Assembly (NCBI RefSeq): GCF_963676325.1
Contig: NZ_OY781099.1
Span: 3,596,001-3,660,000, forward strand
DNA from: an uncultured Bacteroides sp.
GTDB lineage: Bacteria > Bacteroidota > Bacteroidia > Bacteroidales > Bacteroidaceae
Reading direction: 5' to 3'
Length of the DNA stretch: 64,000 bases
The notes under the pieces are model-generated. The model did no database searches and was not told the DNA's origin. It saw only the letters and a program-made list of their open reading frames with translations. The position numbers were made by a program, and so were the translations under genes. Shown piece by piece: positions 53,946 to 62,265 of the stretch (the first letter of the stretch is position 1; the number at the start of each line of letters is the position of its first letter).

Positions 53946-54548
53946 TTATTGTTTTGAATAACGACGAGGGTTGTTATTCGGTTTAGTTTTACGGTAAAGA
54001 ATAGCCTTAGTCTCCATCAGTCTCAATGAGTCTTCATCAATCTGAATTGCCCCTTTGGAATACTCCTTCAGGTCTTCAAATATTTTTCTGTCGTCAACAT
54101 TGTCTTTATTCCAGTTCATAAAACTTTTCTTCATGTGATTGGCTATCAGCGCAATCAGTTGTTTTTTCTCTTCTCCCTCAGGATAATCGGCAGCCAGTTT
54201 AATCATTTTCTCCAAAGTACGGCCGTAATGGCGGTAACGAATCTTTGAACTTGGATAAGGAATCACCTCCGGTTTGGTGTAAAGATTATCTTTTTTAATA
54301 ATCTCATACGGAAAATCGATATCAAGTTTGAAGTCGGACATAATTGCCAGGTGATCCCACAGCTTATGTTTAAAGTCGGGCACATCGCGCAAATGAGGGA
54401 ACATATTTCCCATGATGTTAATGATGGTATTTGCGCAACGTTGTCTTTCAGCTCTGTCTTCAAGAGTCAAAGCGTGATCAACCATGTTCTGAATGCTTCG
54501 TCCGTATTCGGGAAGCGGTAATACTCGTTGTTGAGTGTTATATTCCAT
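53946..54548 (-). CDS. DUF4290 family protein
   Basis: 200 residues, no signal or membrane segment. The sequence LPLPEYGRSIQNMVDHAL followed by CANTIINIMGNMFPHLRD and KLWDHLAIMS matches a family found in Bacteroidetes immediately upstream of murA; its biochemical role is unknown to me. It is mostly alpha-helical and basic at the C-terminus (KPNNNPRRYSKQ). Constant association with murA-rimM suggests a role linked to envelope or ribosome biogenesis, but that is only context. Confidence 0.85.
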   Translation of the reverse strand: MEYNTQQRVLPLPEYGRSIQNMVDHALTLEDRAERQRCANTIINIMGNMFPHLRDVPDFKHKLWDHLAIMSDFKLDIDFPYEIIKKDNLYTKPEVIPYPSSKIRYRHYGRTLEKMIKLAADYPEGEEKKQLIALIANHMKKSFMNWNKDNVDDRKIFEDLKEYSKGAIQIDEDSLRLMETKAILYRKTKPNNNPRRYSKQ

Positions 54549-54577
54549 TTATTGCAATTTATTAATTCGTTGGCCTG

Positions 54578-55267
54578 TTACAGCAAATTCTTAGGCTTGG
54601 AAGCCACAAACTCTTTTAAGTAGAAAGGTTCAAAGTAGGCTACATTTTTGAAATCGCCTGCAGCAAATGCTTTCTCCGCCAATGGAGACATCAGTTTAGC
54701 CAGAGGACAGATATCATCAATAAAGTGCGCATTAGGATGAGTTATCTTTTCACGACACTTCGCAGCTCCGTCACCAAAGAAGTAGACAGGGTGCTCATCC
54801 AGGAACTCCAGATAAGAGTTCTCATCCACAATATCGGCAGCAGTTGCGCGCTTAACTTTAAGTGCACGGTCATAAACAGCTGCATAAACTTCCATTCGTC
54901 GGGCATCAATCATCGGACAAATCAAAGCATCATCAGGCAATTCCTGATACAACAGGACCGGTACGCTAAGTACTTCCAATGTTGGAATACCGATTAAAGG
55001 AAGATTTCGCCCGTAACAGACACCTTTTGCCATTGAAACACCAATACGTAATCCGGTATAGGAACCGGGACCGCAGCTAACTGCTACAGCATCAAGCATA
55101 ACTGCATGACTATCAGCAAAAGAAAGCGCTTCATCAACAAAAACGCCTAAAGACACAGCATGAGAAGGGCCATTAAAATCTTCTTTATTGAAAATTACCT
55201 GACCATCCTCACTGATTGCAACCGAACAAACGGCAGTAGAGGTTTCAATATGTAAAATACAAGGCAT
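54578..55267 (-). CDS. tsaB: tRNA N6-adenosine threonylcarbamoyltransferase complex subunit TsaB
   Basis: 229 residues from the ATG at 55267 (MPCILHIETSTAVCSVAI), the typical TsaB opening; an earlier in-frame ATG at 55300 adds 11 residues and leaves less room for the promoter. It has the ASKHA fold with IETST and VSCGPGSYTGLRIGVSMAKG. TsaB partners TsaD (and TsaE) in making the t6A modification at position 37 of ANN-decoding tRNAs. It is first in the tsaB-DUF4290-murA-rimM-ABC series on the minus strand. Confidence 0.95.
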   Translation of the reverse strand: MPCILHIETSTAVCSVAISEDGQVIFNKEDFNGPSHAVSLGVFVDEALSFADSHAVMLDAVAVSCGPGSYTGLRIGVSMAKGVCYGRNLPLIGIPTLEVLSVPVLLYQELPDDALICPMIDARRMEVYAAVYDRALKVKRATAADIVDENSYLEFLDEHPVYFFGDGAAKCREKITHPNAHFIDDICPLAKLMSPLAEKAFAAGDFKNVAYFEPFYLKEFVASKPKNLL

Positions 55268-55289
55268 AATTTTATCTTCTTTAATGATG

Positions 55290-55297
55290 CAAAAATA
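55290..55297 (-). promoter_or_regulatory. -7 box for tsaB and downstream genes
   Basis: Reads TATTTTTG on the minus strand, 23 bp upstream of the tsaB ATG. Confidence 0.5.
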
Positions 55298-55338
55298 CAC
55301 TTTTTACATAGAAAAACCCCTATTTTATAGAAAATAAA

Positions 55339-56871
55339 TTATAACGGCATATTTCCGTGTTTCTTCGGTGGATTAGTTTGCATCTTGTTATGCGCCATAT
55401 CCAATGCCTGAATCAATTTAAAGCGTGTTTGCTTAGGAAGAATTATTTCATCAATATATCCCAATTCTGCTGCCTGATAAGGATTTGCGAAGTTGGTTTT
55501 ATAATCTTCAATAGCTTGCTTCTTAGTCTCTTCATCAGCTTTGCGATACAAGATATTAACAGCTCCTTCTGCTCCCATCACTGCAATTTCTGCATTAGGA
55601 TAAGCAAGATTCACATCCGAGCCGGTCTGCTTGCTGCCCATTACGATATATGCACCACCATAAGCCTTACGGGTGATCAAAGTAACCTTTGGCACAGTAG
55701 CCTCAGCATAAGCATACACAATCTTTGCTCCGTGACGGATAATACCATTGTGTTCCTGTGTGCATCCCGGAAGGAATCCCGGAACATCTTCGAATGTAAT
55801 CAATGGAATATTGAAACAATCGCAGAAACGGATAAAACGTGCAATCTTGTCTGACGCATCAATATCCAGTACACCGGCAAGGTAAGCTGGCTGATTAGCC
55901 ACAATACCTACAGATTTTCCGCCTAAGCGAGCAAAACCTACCACTGCATTCTTTGCAAAATGAGGCATTACTTCAAAGAAATAATGATCATCCATTACAG
56001 GTTCAATAATATCTTTAATATCATAAGGAATATTAGGATCTGCAGGCACTACGTTCTGAAGAGACTCTTCTTCACGATGAATATCATCCTTGACTGTAAC
56101 CGCAGGAGCATCTTCCATATTGTTTGAAGGAAGGAAGCTTAACAATTCACGGATTCCCATCAAAAGTTCTTCTTCTGTATTGCTCAGGAAATGAGTTACA
56201 CCGCTCTTGCTACTGTGAGTATAGGCTCCACCCAGCTCTTCTTTGCTTACATCTTCGTGAGTAACGGTCTTAACTACATCAGGACCGGTTACAAACATGT
56301 GACTTTTCTCTTTAACCATGAAAATAAAGTCGGTCAGCGCAGGAGAATAGCAAGCACCTCCGGCACATGGTCCCAGAATTGCAGAAATCTGAGGAATAAC
56401 ACCCGAAGCAATTGTATTCTGGTAGAAAATAGAAGCATAACCAGTCAAGCTTTCAACACCTTCCTGAATACGTGCACCACCTGAATCGTTCAATGCAATT
56501 ACCGGAGCACCATTCTTCAATGCCAGCTCCTGCACCTTTACAATCTTCTTTGAGTTGGTTGCACTCAGAGTTCCACCATAAACAGTGAAGTCATATGCAT
56601 AAACAAAAACCAAACGTCCGTCAATCTTTCCGTAACCGGAAACAACGCCATCTCCAGGAATCTTGTTCTTTTCCATTCCAAAGTTTGTGCAACGGTGAAC
56701 CATTAGTTTATCCATTTCCACAAATGTACCTTTGTCAAGAAGCATATCAATGCGTTCACGGGCAGTCATCTTGCCTGATTCGTGTTGTTTTTCAATCTTG
56801 CTTACTCCGCCACCCAATTCGGCGTTCTTGTCTTTTTCAACAAAGCGGCTATATAAATCTTCTTTTTCCAT
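55339..56871 (-). CDS. Acyl-CoA carboxylase carboxyltransferase subunit (propionyl-/methylmalonyl-CoA type)
   Basis: 510 residues. Crotonase-fold carboxyltransferase with both acyl-CoA and carboxybiotin halves: NDSGGARIQEGVESL, GPCAGGACYSPALTDF (oxyanion holes of the N-half) and GVLDIDASDKIARFIRFCDCFNIPL with FEDVPGFLPG (C-half). Length and motifs fit PccB/MmdA. It transfers CO2 between biotin and propionyl-CoA. Last gene of the riboswitch-controlled operon, 2 bp after the biotin carrier. Because a biotin carboxylase is encoded in the same operon, an ATP-dependent carboxylase is more likely than a sodium-pumping decarboxylase. Confidence 0.93.
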   Translation of the reverse strand: MEKEDLYSRFVEKDKNAELGGGVSKIEKQHESGKMTARERIDMLLDKGTFVEMDKLMVHRCTNFGMEKNKIPGDGVVSGYGKIDGRLVFVYAYDFTVYGGTLSATNSKKIVKVQELALKNGAPVIALNDSGGARIQEGVESLTGYASIFYQNTIASGVIPQISAILGPCAGGACYSPALTDFIFMVKEKSHMFVTGPDVVKTVTHEDVSKEELGGAYTHSSKSGVTHFLSNTEEELLMGIRELLSFLPSNNMEDAPAVTVKDDIHREEESLQNVVPADPNIPYDIKDIIEPVMDDHYFFEVMPHFAKNAVVGFARLGGKSVGIVANQPAYLAGVLDIDASDKIARFIRFCDCFNIPLITFEDVPGFLPGCTQEHNGIIRHGAKIVYAYAEATVPKVTLITRKAYGGAYIVMGSKQTGSDVNLAYPNAEIAVMGAEGAVNILYRKADEETKKQAIEDYKTNFANPYQAAELGYIDEIILPKQTRFKLIQALDMAHNKMQTNPPKKHGNMPL

Positions 56872-56873
56872 AA

Positions 56874-57392
56874 CTATGCATTTACAACATTTAAGTCCAG
56901 TAAAATCAACTGTTGGTCACTATTCACAGAGTCACCTTCATTTACCAGAATATCTTTAATATAACAATCAGACGTTACCTTGTAATTACTTTGCATTTTC
57001 ATTGCTTCAATGACAGCAACAGTATCTCCGGCAGAAACAAAATCGCCCACTTTCACAGGTATTTTTACGATTTTACCAGGCATTGGAGATATAACCTTAT
57101 CTTCTTGTCTTTCATCTTCTTTCTTTCTCATGCGAAGATATTTTGCCTTAGTGTCAACAATATCCACATTGTAAGAAGAGAAAAGAGTATTTACTTTGTA
57201 ATTCTTTCCATTATCAGAACGGATCAGTTCGGCATTATATGATTTGCCATCGTGAAGAATAGAACATGCGCCGTTTTCCGCCATTGTAACATCAACTTCA
57301 TACTCTACTCCGTCAATTGTCAGACGCACGTTGTTTCCATCTTTCTCAAGAAGTTCAATCTCGGCAGTTCTGTTTCCAATATGTATTTCCAT
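56874..57392 (-). CDS. Biotin carboxyl carrier protein subunit of acyl-CoA carboxylase
   Basis: 172 residues. The C-terminal biotinyl domain holds the EAMKMQ motif with the biotinylated Lys, preceded by SPMPGKIVKIPVKVGDFVSAGD and followed by VNEGDSVNSDQQLILLDL. The N-terminal 85 residues form a beta-rich domain (EIELLEKDGNNVRLTIDG), probably for binding the carboxyltransferase. It carries carboxybiotin between the two catalytic subunits. It lies 11 bp after the biotin carboxylase gene. Confidence 0.94.
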   Translation of the reverse strand: MEIHIGNRTAEIELLEKDGNNVRLTIDGVEYEVDVTMAENGACSILHDGKSYNAELIRSDNGKNYKVNTLFSSYNVDIVDTKAKYLRMRKKEDERQEDKVISPMPGKIVKIPVKVGDFVSAGDTVAVIEAMKMQSNYKVTSDCYIKDILVNEGDSVNSDQQLILLDLNVVNA

Positions 57393-57403
57393 TTGTTTTC
57401 GTT

Positions 57404-58921
57404 TTAAATTCTCAATACGCCTTTATGCAAACCAAACTCTCTCCAACGGCTGACAGGGCGATTATCCGTACCCTGACTTGAATTGTTTTCTTCAAGGTTC
57501 ATCAGATAATCAATATACGAAGCAATCATTGCTACATTTTCAGTCTCTGGACCATCATCAGTTGAAAGACCTTTCTGAAGTCTTTCAGCATTCTTCTGGA
57601 TAAAGCCGGTATCGTACTTCCCGTTTACAAAATCGGGAGTATCCATGATGCTTCTCAAATAACTTATATTAGTCTTAACACCCGTAATTTTATATTCGTG
57701 AAGCACACGACGCATACGTTCAATTGCATAAGTACGATTAACGGCCCATACAATAAGCTTACCAATCATTGGGTCATAATGGATAGGAATCTCATATCCC
57801 TCGTAAACATAGCTATCTATACGAACGCCTATTCCGTTAGGTTCTGTAATCTGACGGATTATACCCGGGCAAGGCATAAAATTAAATTCAGCATCTTCAG
57901 CACAAATACGACATTCAATAGCATGTCCTCTCTGTTTTATATCTTCTTGCTTGAGTCGCAAAGGAACTCCGTTAGCAACATGAATTTGTTCCTTAACTAA
58001 ATCTACACCAAGAACCTCTTCCGTAATAGGGTGTTCAACCTGAAGACGAGTATTCATTTCAAGGAAATAGAAATTACGGTCTTTGTCGACCAGGAATTCA
58101 ATTGTACCTGCACCTTTATAATTAACAGCTTTAGCAGCAGCAACAGCGGCAGTTCCCATCTCATTTCTCAGTTCAGGAGTAACAAAAACAGAAGGGCTTT
58201 CTTCAACTATCTTTTGATTGCGGCGTTGAACAGAGCATTCCCTTTCACATAAATGGATTACGTTTCCATGATTATCACCAAGAATCTGGAATTCAATATG
58301 GTGAGGTTCCTCTACAAACTTTTCAAGATAAACAGTGTCATCCCCAAAAGAAGAGAGAGCTTCAGATTTTGCAGTAGTATAAGCCTCTTCCACTCCGCTT
58401 TCATTGTGAATAAGACGCATACCTTTACCACCGCCTCCCATAGAAGCTTTAAGCATAACAGGATAACCAATCTTGTTACAAATCTCAACTGCTTCATTTA
58501 CATCCTTTAGACTTTTTTCTGTTCCCGGAACTACAGGAACATTAGCCTTTATCATCTGTTTACGAGCTGAGATTTTGTCGCCCATCAAATCCATAGTTTC
58601 CGGATCGGGGCCTATAAATATAATACCTTCTTCCCTACACCTGCTGGCGAATAAAGAGTTTTCGGATAAGAAACCGTAGCCTGGATGAACTGCATCCACA
58701 TTGTGAGTTTTAGCTACTTCAATGATCTTTTCTATGTTAAGATAACTGTCTTTAGAAGCTGCTCCACCTACGCAGTAAGCTTCGTCAGCATACAAGACAT
58801 GTTTAGCCGTTCTATCCGCTTCAGAGAAAATTGCAATGGATTCTATTTCCATTTCCCTGCAGGAGCGCATAACCCTCACTGCAATCTCGCCACGGTTAGC
58901 AACTAAGATTCTTTTAATCAT
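57404..58921 (-). CDS. accC: Biotin carboxylase subunit of acyl-CoA carboxylase
   Basis: 505 residues from the ATG at 58921 (MIKRILVANRGEIAVRV), the universal opening; an in-frame start at 58957 is less likely. It carboxylates biotin with ATP and bicarbonate. N-terminal Rossmann domain, ATP-grasp glycine loop SMGGGGKGMR (around 165), FLEMNTRLQVEHPITE catalytic block (around 285-300) and the C-terminal biotin carboxylase domain are visible. About 50 residues beyond the AccC core are extra, as in PccA-like subunits. First gene of the operon, 120 nt after the cobalamin riboswitch. Whether it also serves acetyl-CoA carboxylase cannot be told. Confidence 0.94.
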   Translation of the reverse strand: MIKRILVANRGEIAVRVMRSCREMEIESIAIFSEADRTAKHVLYADEAYCVGGAASKDSYLNIEKIIEVAKTHNVDAVHPGYGFLSENSLFASRCREEGIIFIGPDPETMDLMGDKISARKQMIKANVPVVPGTEKSLKDVNEAVEICNKIGYPVMLKASMGGGGKGMRLIHNESGVEEAYTTAKSEALSSFGDDTVYLEKFVEEPHHIEFQILGDNHGNVIHLCERECSVQRRNQKIVEESPSVFVTPELRNEMGTAAVAAAKAVNYKGAGTIEFLVDKDRNFYFLEMNTRLQVEHPITEEVLGVDLVKEQIHVANGVPLRLKQEDIKQRGHAIECRICAEDAEFNFMPCPGIIRQITEPNGIGVRIDSYVYEGYEIPIHYDPMIGKLIVWAVNRTYAIERMRRVLHEYKITGVKTNISYLRSIMDTPDFVNGKYDTGFIQKNAERLQKGLSTDDGPETENVAMIASYIDYLMNLEENNSSQGTDNRPVSRWREFGLHKGVLRI

Positions 58922-59011
58922 ATTTTCGATATTTGGTACAACATTTTGCTCCACCACAAAGGGCAGACCAATTATTAGTTTTTATACATAGATTCAAGTA
59001 GTAAATTTATC

Positions 59012-59046
59012 TCCCATTCCACGAGGAAACAAATTAAATTTGAATG
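59012..59046 (-). promoter_or_regulatory. Candidate expression platform of the carboxylase riboswitch
   Basis: On the minus strand CCATTC overlapping the end of the B12 box can pair with GAATGG about 22 nt later, so it could compete with aptamer folding. Confidence 0.4.
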
Positions 59047-59200
59047 GCAGGTCTTCTGACTAACTCCCATCTCGAATACCTTCCCGAATTATCAGTGGCA
59101 AGAGTTTTTTATCAAGATGTTTTATAGAGCTTTACAGCAGCGGGACTGTCCAGGATTTACACCTGATTCCCTTTTAATTGCTATCATAGTTGAACAATAG
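59043..59200 (-). ncRNA. Cobalamin riboswitch upstream of the acyl-CoA carboxylase operon
   Basis: On the minus strand the aptamer blocks run AAAAGGGAATCAGGTG, CCTGGACAGTCCCGC, GCTGCTGTAAAGC, GCCACTG, GGGAAGGT and the B12 box AGTCAGAAGACCTGCC (59061-59046). Order and spacing match the nrdD riboswitch in this window. It precedes accC by about 120 nt. Confidence 0.94.
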
Positions 59201-59216
59201 CAAACCAATTCGGGCG

Positions 59217-59224
59217 CAAAGATA
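59217..59224 (-). promoter_or_regulatory. -7 box for the carboxylase operon
   Basis: Reads TATCTTTG on the minus strand, just upstream of the riboswitch. Confidence 0.6.
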
Positions 59225-59266
59225 ACAATTATGGAGAATTATAAGACATAATTGAAGAGAAAACAT

Positions 59267-59274
59267 TATTTTTG
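59267..59274 (+). promoter_or_regulatory. -7 box for yicC-gmk-nadD
   Basis: TATTTTTG, 17 bp upstream of the yicC ATG and divergent from the carboxylase promoter 43 bp away. Confidence 0.5.
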
Positions 59275-59291
59275 CAGAAAACATACTTATT

Positions 59292-60167
59292 ATGATACAG
59301 TCAATGACTGGGTATGGTAAAGCTACTATTACCCTATCCGACAAGAAGATTAACGTTGAAATAAAATCACTGAACAGCAAAGCGCTGGACTTATCTACTC
59401 GTATAGCTCCACTTTACCGAGAAAAGGAAATGGAGATCAGAAATGAAATTTCAAAATTTCTGGAACGCGGTAAAATAGATTTCAGTCTTTGGATAGAAAA
59501 GAGTGATACAGATACAGTTACACCAATTAATGGAGCTGTTGTTGAAGGATACTATAAACAAATTAAACAACTTTCAGACTCATTGGAAATTCCAATGCCA
59601 GCCGACTGGTTTAATGTGTTGCTTAGAATGCCTGACGTAATGACTAAAAATGATGTTCAGGAACTTTCCGATGAAGAATGGGCAGAAGCACATCAGGCAG
59701 TAGAGGAAGCTGTTCAGCATTTAGTGGATTTCCGCAAGCAGGAAGGTGAAGCTTTGGCGAAAAAATTCAGAGAGAAAATTGCCAACATCGGCGCTTTGCT
59801 TGAATCTGTAACTCCACACGAAGAGGAACGAATTGAAAAGATTAAAACTCGTATTACAGATGCACTCGAAAAAACTGTAAGCGTAGATTTTGATAAAAAC
59901 CGTCTTGAGCAGGAAATCATTTATTATATTGAAAAGCTTGATATCAATGAAGAGAAACAGCGCCTAGCCAACCACCTGAAATATTTCATCAACACAATGG
60001 AAGACGGAAGTGGTCAGGGAAAGAAGCTGGGATTCATTGCACAGGAAATGGGACGCGAAATCAATACTTTGGGCAGTAAATCAAATAATGCAGAGATGCA
60101 AAAGATTGTTGTTCAGATGAAAGATGAGCTTGAACAGATAAAAGAACAGGTTTTAAACGTAATGTAA
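59292..60167 (+). CDS. yicC: YicC family endoribonuclease-type protein
   Basis: 291 residues. It opens with the family signature MIQSMTGYGKA, has a long Glu/Lys-rich helical middle and ends in the DUF1732 block GKKLGFIAQEMGREINTLGSKSN with QMKDELEQIKEQVLNV. Recent work ascribes RNA-cleaving activity to YicC proteins. It starts an operon with gmk (1 bp gap) and nadD. Confidence 0.94.
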   Translation: MIQSMTGYGKATITLSDKKINVEIKSLNSKALDLSTRIAPLYREKEMEIRNEISKFLERGKIDFSLWIEKSDTDTVTPINGAVVEGYYKQIKQLSDSLEIPMPADWFNVLLRMPDVMTKNDVQELSDEEWAEAHQAVEEAVQHLVDFRKQEGEALAKKFREKIANIGALLESVTPHEEERIEKIKTRITDALEKTVSVDFDKNRLEQEIIYYIEKLDINEEKQRLANHLKYFINTMEDGSGQGKKLGFIAQEMGREINTLGSKSNNAEMQKIVVQMKDELEQIKEQVLNVM

Positions 60168-60168
60168 T

Positions 60169-60735
60169 ATGAGCGGAAAGTTAATTATATTCTCAGCCCC
60201 TTCAGGTTCCGGCAAATCTACCATGATTAACTATTTGCTAAAACAGGACCTTCACCTTGCTTTCTCCATTTCGGCAACTAGTCGTTCGCCAAGAGGGAGT
60301 GAACAACACGGAGTGGAATACTTTTTTCTTTCTCCGGAAGAGTTTCGTCAACGCATAGACAATGATGAATTTCTGGAATACGAAGAAGTGTACAAGGACA
60401 GATTCTACGGTACCTTAAAAGCACAAGTAGAAAAACAGCTTGAAGCCGGACAAAATGTTGTATTCGATGTGGATGTCGTTGGCGGTTGTAACATTAAGAA
60501 ATTCTATGGAGACCGTGCTCTTTCGGTATTTATCCAACCACCTTCTTTAGAGATACTCAGACAAAGACTGGAAGGAAGAGGTACCGACGAAGCTTCTGTT
60601 ATTGAAAGTCGTTTGGCAAAAGCCGAATTCGAACTGGGATTTGCCTGTAAGTTCGACGTAGTGATAATTAATGACGATCTGGAAGAGGCACGTGACAGAG
60701 CTCTCAAAATACTCAGAGAGTTTTTGGATAAATAA
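60169..60735 (+). CDS. gmk: Guanylate kinase
   Basis: 188 residues. P-loop SAPSGSGKST (near 9-18), GMP-binding SRSPRGSEQHGVEYFFLS and YEEVYKDRFYGT, and the GGCNIKKFYGDRALSVFIQPPS core are present. It phosphorylates GMP to GDP. One bp after yicC, 32 bp before nadD; the yicC-gmk pairing is widespread in bacteria. Confidence 0.97.
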   Translation: MSGKLIIFSAPSGSGKSTMINYLLKQDLHLAFSISATSRSPRGSEQHGVEYFFLSPEEFRQRIDNDEFLEYEEVYKDRFYGTLKAQVEKQLEAGQNVVFDVDVVGGCNIKKFYGDRALSVFIQPPSLEILRQRLEGRGTDEASVIESRLAKAEFELGFACKFDVVIINDDLEEARDRALKILREFLDK

Positions 60736-60767
60736 CTCTTTCTTTATCTTTTGCATACATCGCTGAT

Positions 60768-61346
60768 ATGAAAATAAAAACGGGAATTTTCGGGGGGACT
60801 TTTAATCCTATTCATATTGGGCACCTGGCACTGGCAAACTATATTTGCGAGTTCGAGGCGCTCGATGAATTGTGGTTTCTGGTCACCCCTCAGAATCCGT
60901 TACGCCAAGGAAGTGATTTCCTTGACGATGATAAACGTCTGGAGCTTGTAAAGCTGGCTATTGAAGGATATCCCAAATTCGTAGCTTCCGATTTTGAATT
61001 TCATCTTCCTAAACCTTCTTATTCCTGTAACACGTTGGATGAACTGAAAAAAGCTTATCCGGAAAGAGAATTTGTACTGATTATCGGTGCGGACAACTGG
61101 CTTATATTTGATAAGTGGAGAGACTACCAGCGAATAATTGACGAGAACGAAATCTGGATTTATCCTCGTCCGGGTTCTGTTGTTGATAAATCAACGCTTC
61201 CCCCGTCAGTAAAGCTCACTAATGTGCCCGAAATAGATATTTGCTCCACCTTTATCAGAGACGGACTGAAAAACAGAAAGGATATAAGATACTTTATGCA
61301 TCCTGCTGTTTATCATAAAATAAAGGAAAAAGGTTATTTCTTGTAA
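60768..61346 (+). CDS. nadD: Nicotinate-nucleotide adenylyltransferase
   Basis: 192 residues. The nucleotidyltransferase motif GGTFNPIHIGHLALA is at the N-terminus and the ICSTFIRDGLKN motif (ISSTxIR type) near residues 162-173. It converts nicotinate mononucleotide to deamido-NAD in NAD synthesis. Last recognised gene of the yicC-gmk-nadD series; no clear terminator hairpin was seen immediately after it. Confidence 0.96.
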   Translation: MKIKTGIFGGTFNPIHIGHLALANYICEFEALDELWFLVTPQNPLRQGSDFLDDDKRLELVKLAIEGYPKFVASDFEFHLPKPSYSCNTLDELKKAYPEREFVLIIGADNWLIFDKWRDYQRIIDENEIWIYPRPGSVVDKSTLPPSVKLTNVPEIDICSTFIRDGLKNRKDIRYFMHPAVYHKIKEKGYFL

Positions 61347-61424
61347 GTACTCTATTTCGCCAGTTATCCTCTTTTATCATTGCAATTATTCCCTTTTGCA
61401 CTTCAGAAATAAAAAAAATGCAAA

Positions 61425-61537
61425 ATCATCTGCTTATCTGCTACTAAATTACTAAAAGTGCCTGCTACAAGATCTTTCAGGTAGTGGCAGATGATTTTTT
61501 ATCTGCTACTAAGTTTAAGTTATCTACCACTAGAAGA
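61425..61537. repeat. About 112-bp AGTGGCAGAT/ATCTGCTACT element, copy 1
   Basis: Contains repeated ATCTGCTACT motifs in both orientations, including a hairpin at 61482-61509. It resembles, in inverted orientation, the element at 61941-62053; by eye about three quarters of positions agree outside the hairpin loops. A 28-nt stretch (61482-61509) is identical to 61966-61993 in direct orientation. Confidence 0.7.
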
Positions 61538-61709
61538 GTATGCTGAAAACAATATTTTGTTTGAGAATGTCCGTCTGGTTACGTTTTTTCAAAAATCATT
61601 CGGCATTTCTTGTTAAACTATACTCCAATAAATACTATATGCACTTGGCGCGATTTTTTAAATCTCTCTCGGGATATTTCATTTATCAGGAATGATATTT
61701 GTGTGATCT

Positions 61710-61781
61710 TGTACAAAACAAATCTTTCTTCTGTACAAAAGAATTAATTGTTTTGTACAGAAGAATGCATTCTTTTGTACA
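61710..61781. repeat. Four TGTACA palindromes at exact 22-bp spacing (array B)
   Basis: TGTACA at 61710, 61732, 61754 and 61776. Spacers 2 and 3 differ by one base each from spacers 1 and 3 of array A at 21071, while the remaining spacers differ more. It lies between convergent genes, as does array A. Confidence 0.85.
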
Positions 61782-61940
61782 AGGATGCACAAACTTGTTT
61801 AGTTACTTTATAAAAAGTAAATCAGAGTTTTGCTTTACTTCGGAGTGATATTTCAATAATTTCCAACGCATAAGGTAGTTGCATATTTTTTAGCACCATA
61901 CCATCTATCAATAATAAAATGAATAGTTGTTTTCAGTATA

Positions 61941-62053
61941 TCTTTTAGTAGCAGATGATTTGATTTAGTGGCAGATGATTTTTTATCTGCTACCAGCTAA
62001 AAGGCCTTGCAGCAAGTAGCTTTAGCGCTTTTAGTGGAAGATAAGCAGATAAT
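61941..62053. repeat. About 112-bp AGTGGCAGAT/ATCTGCTACT element, copy 2 (inverted)
   Basis: Inverted relative of 61425-61537, holding a 20-bp direct repeat (TTTAGTRGCAGATGATT at 61945 and 61965) and the AGTGGCAGAT/ATCTGCTACC hairpin. With copy 1 it frames array B. Confidence 0.65.
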
Positions 62054-62065
62054 GTTGTGTTTTTG

Positions 62066-62230
62066 GGTTCTTCGTCACTTTTGGTGCAAGCAAACGGTCT
62101 CAAATGCTTATCCAATCAAGATTCTACATGCTTTTTGATAAGCCATTTATTGAATCTGATAAAAAGTTGGTGAAAGCACTATAAATAAAAGGCTCAATGC
62201 AATATCTTGCACCAAAAGTGACGAAGAACC
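62066..62230. repeat. 25-bp perfect inverted repeat enclosing 115 nt
   Basis: Arms at 62066-62090 and 62206-62230 are exact complements. The interior has smaller dyads (GCTTATC/GATAAGC and AGATTC/GAATCT). The right arm ends 35 bp beyond the stop of the minus-strand phosphoesterase. The whole spacer 61347-62265 has no gene I can support. Confidence 0.85.
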
Positions 62231-62265
62231 TGTTTTTGTTGTCTAGATTAGCAATATATTGCACG

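Noticed and set aside
55357..55854. 165-codon plus-strand open frame inside the carboxyltransferase gene
   Set aside because: Antisense to a well-conserved coding region; no recognisable domain.
61425..61537. Possible CRISPR array in the repeat-rich spacer
   Set aside because: Repeats are short, in both orientations and at 20-24 bp steps without unique spacers, and no cas gene is near.
62066..62230. Invertible promoter of the Bacteroides phase-variation type
   Set aside because: Inverted repeats are present, but no TAnnTTTG box lies inside, and the flanking genes are a convergent nadD and a phosphoesterase with its own promoter on the far side. Kept only as a structural finding.
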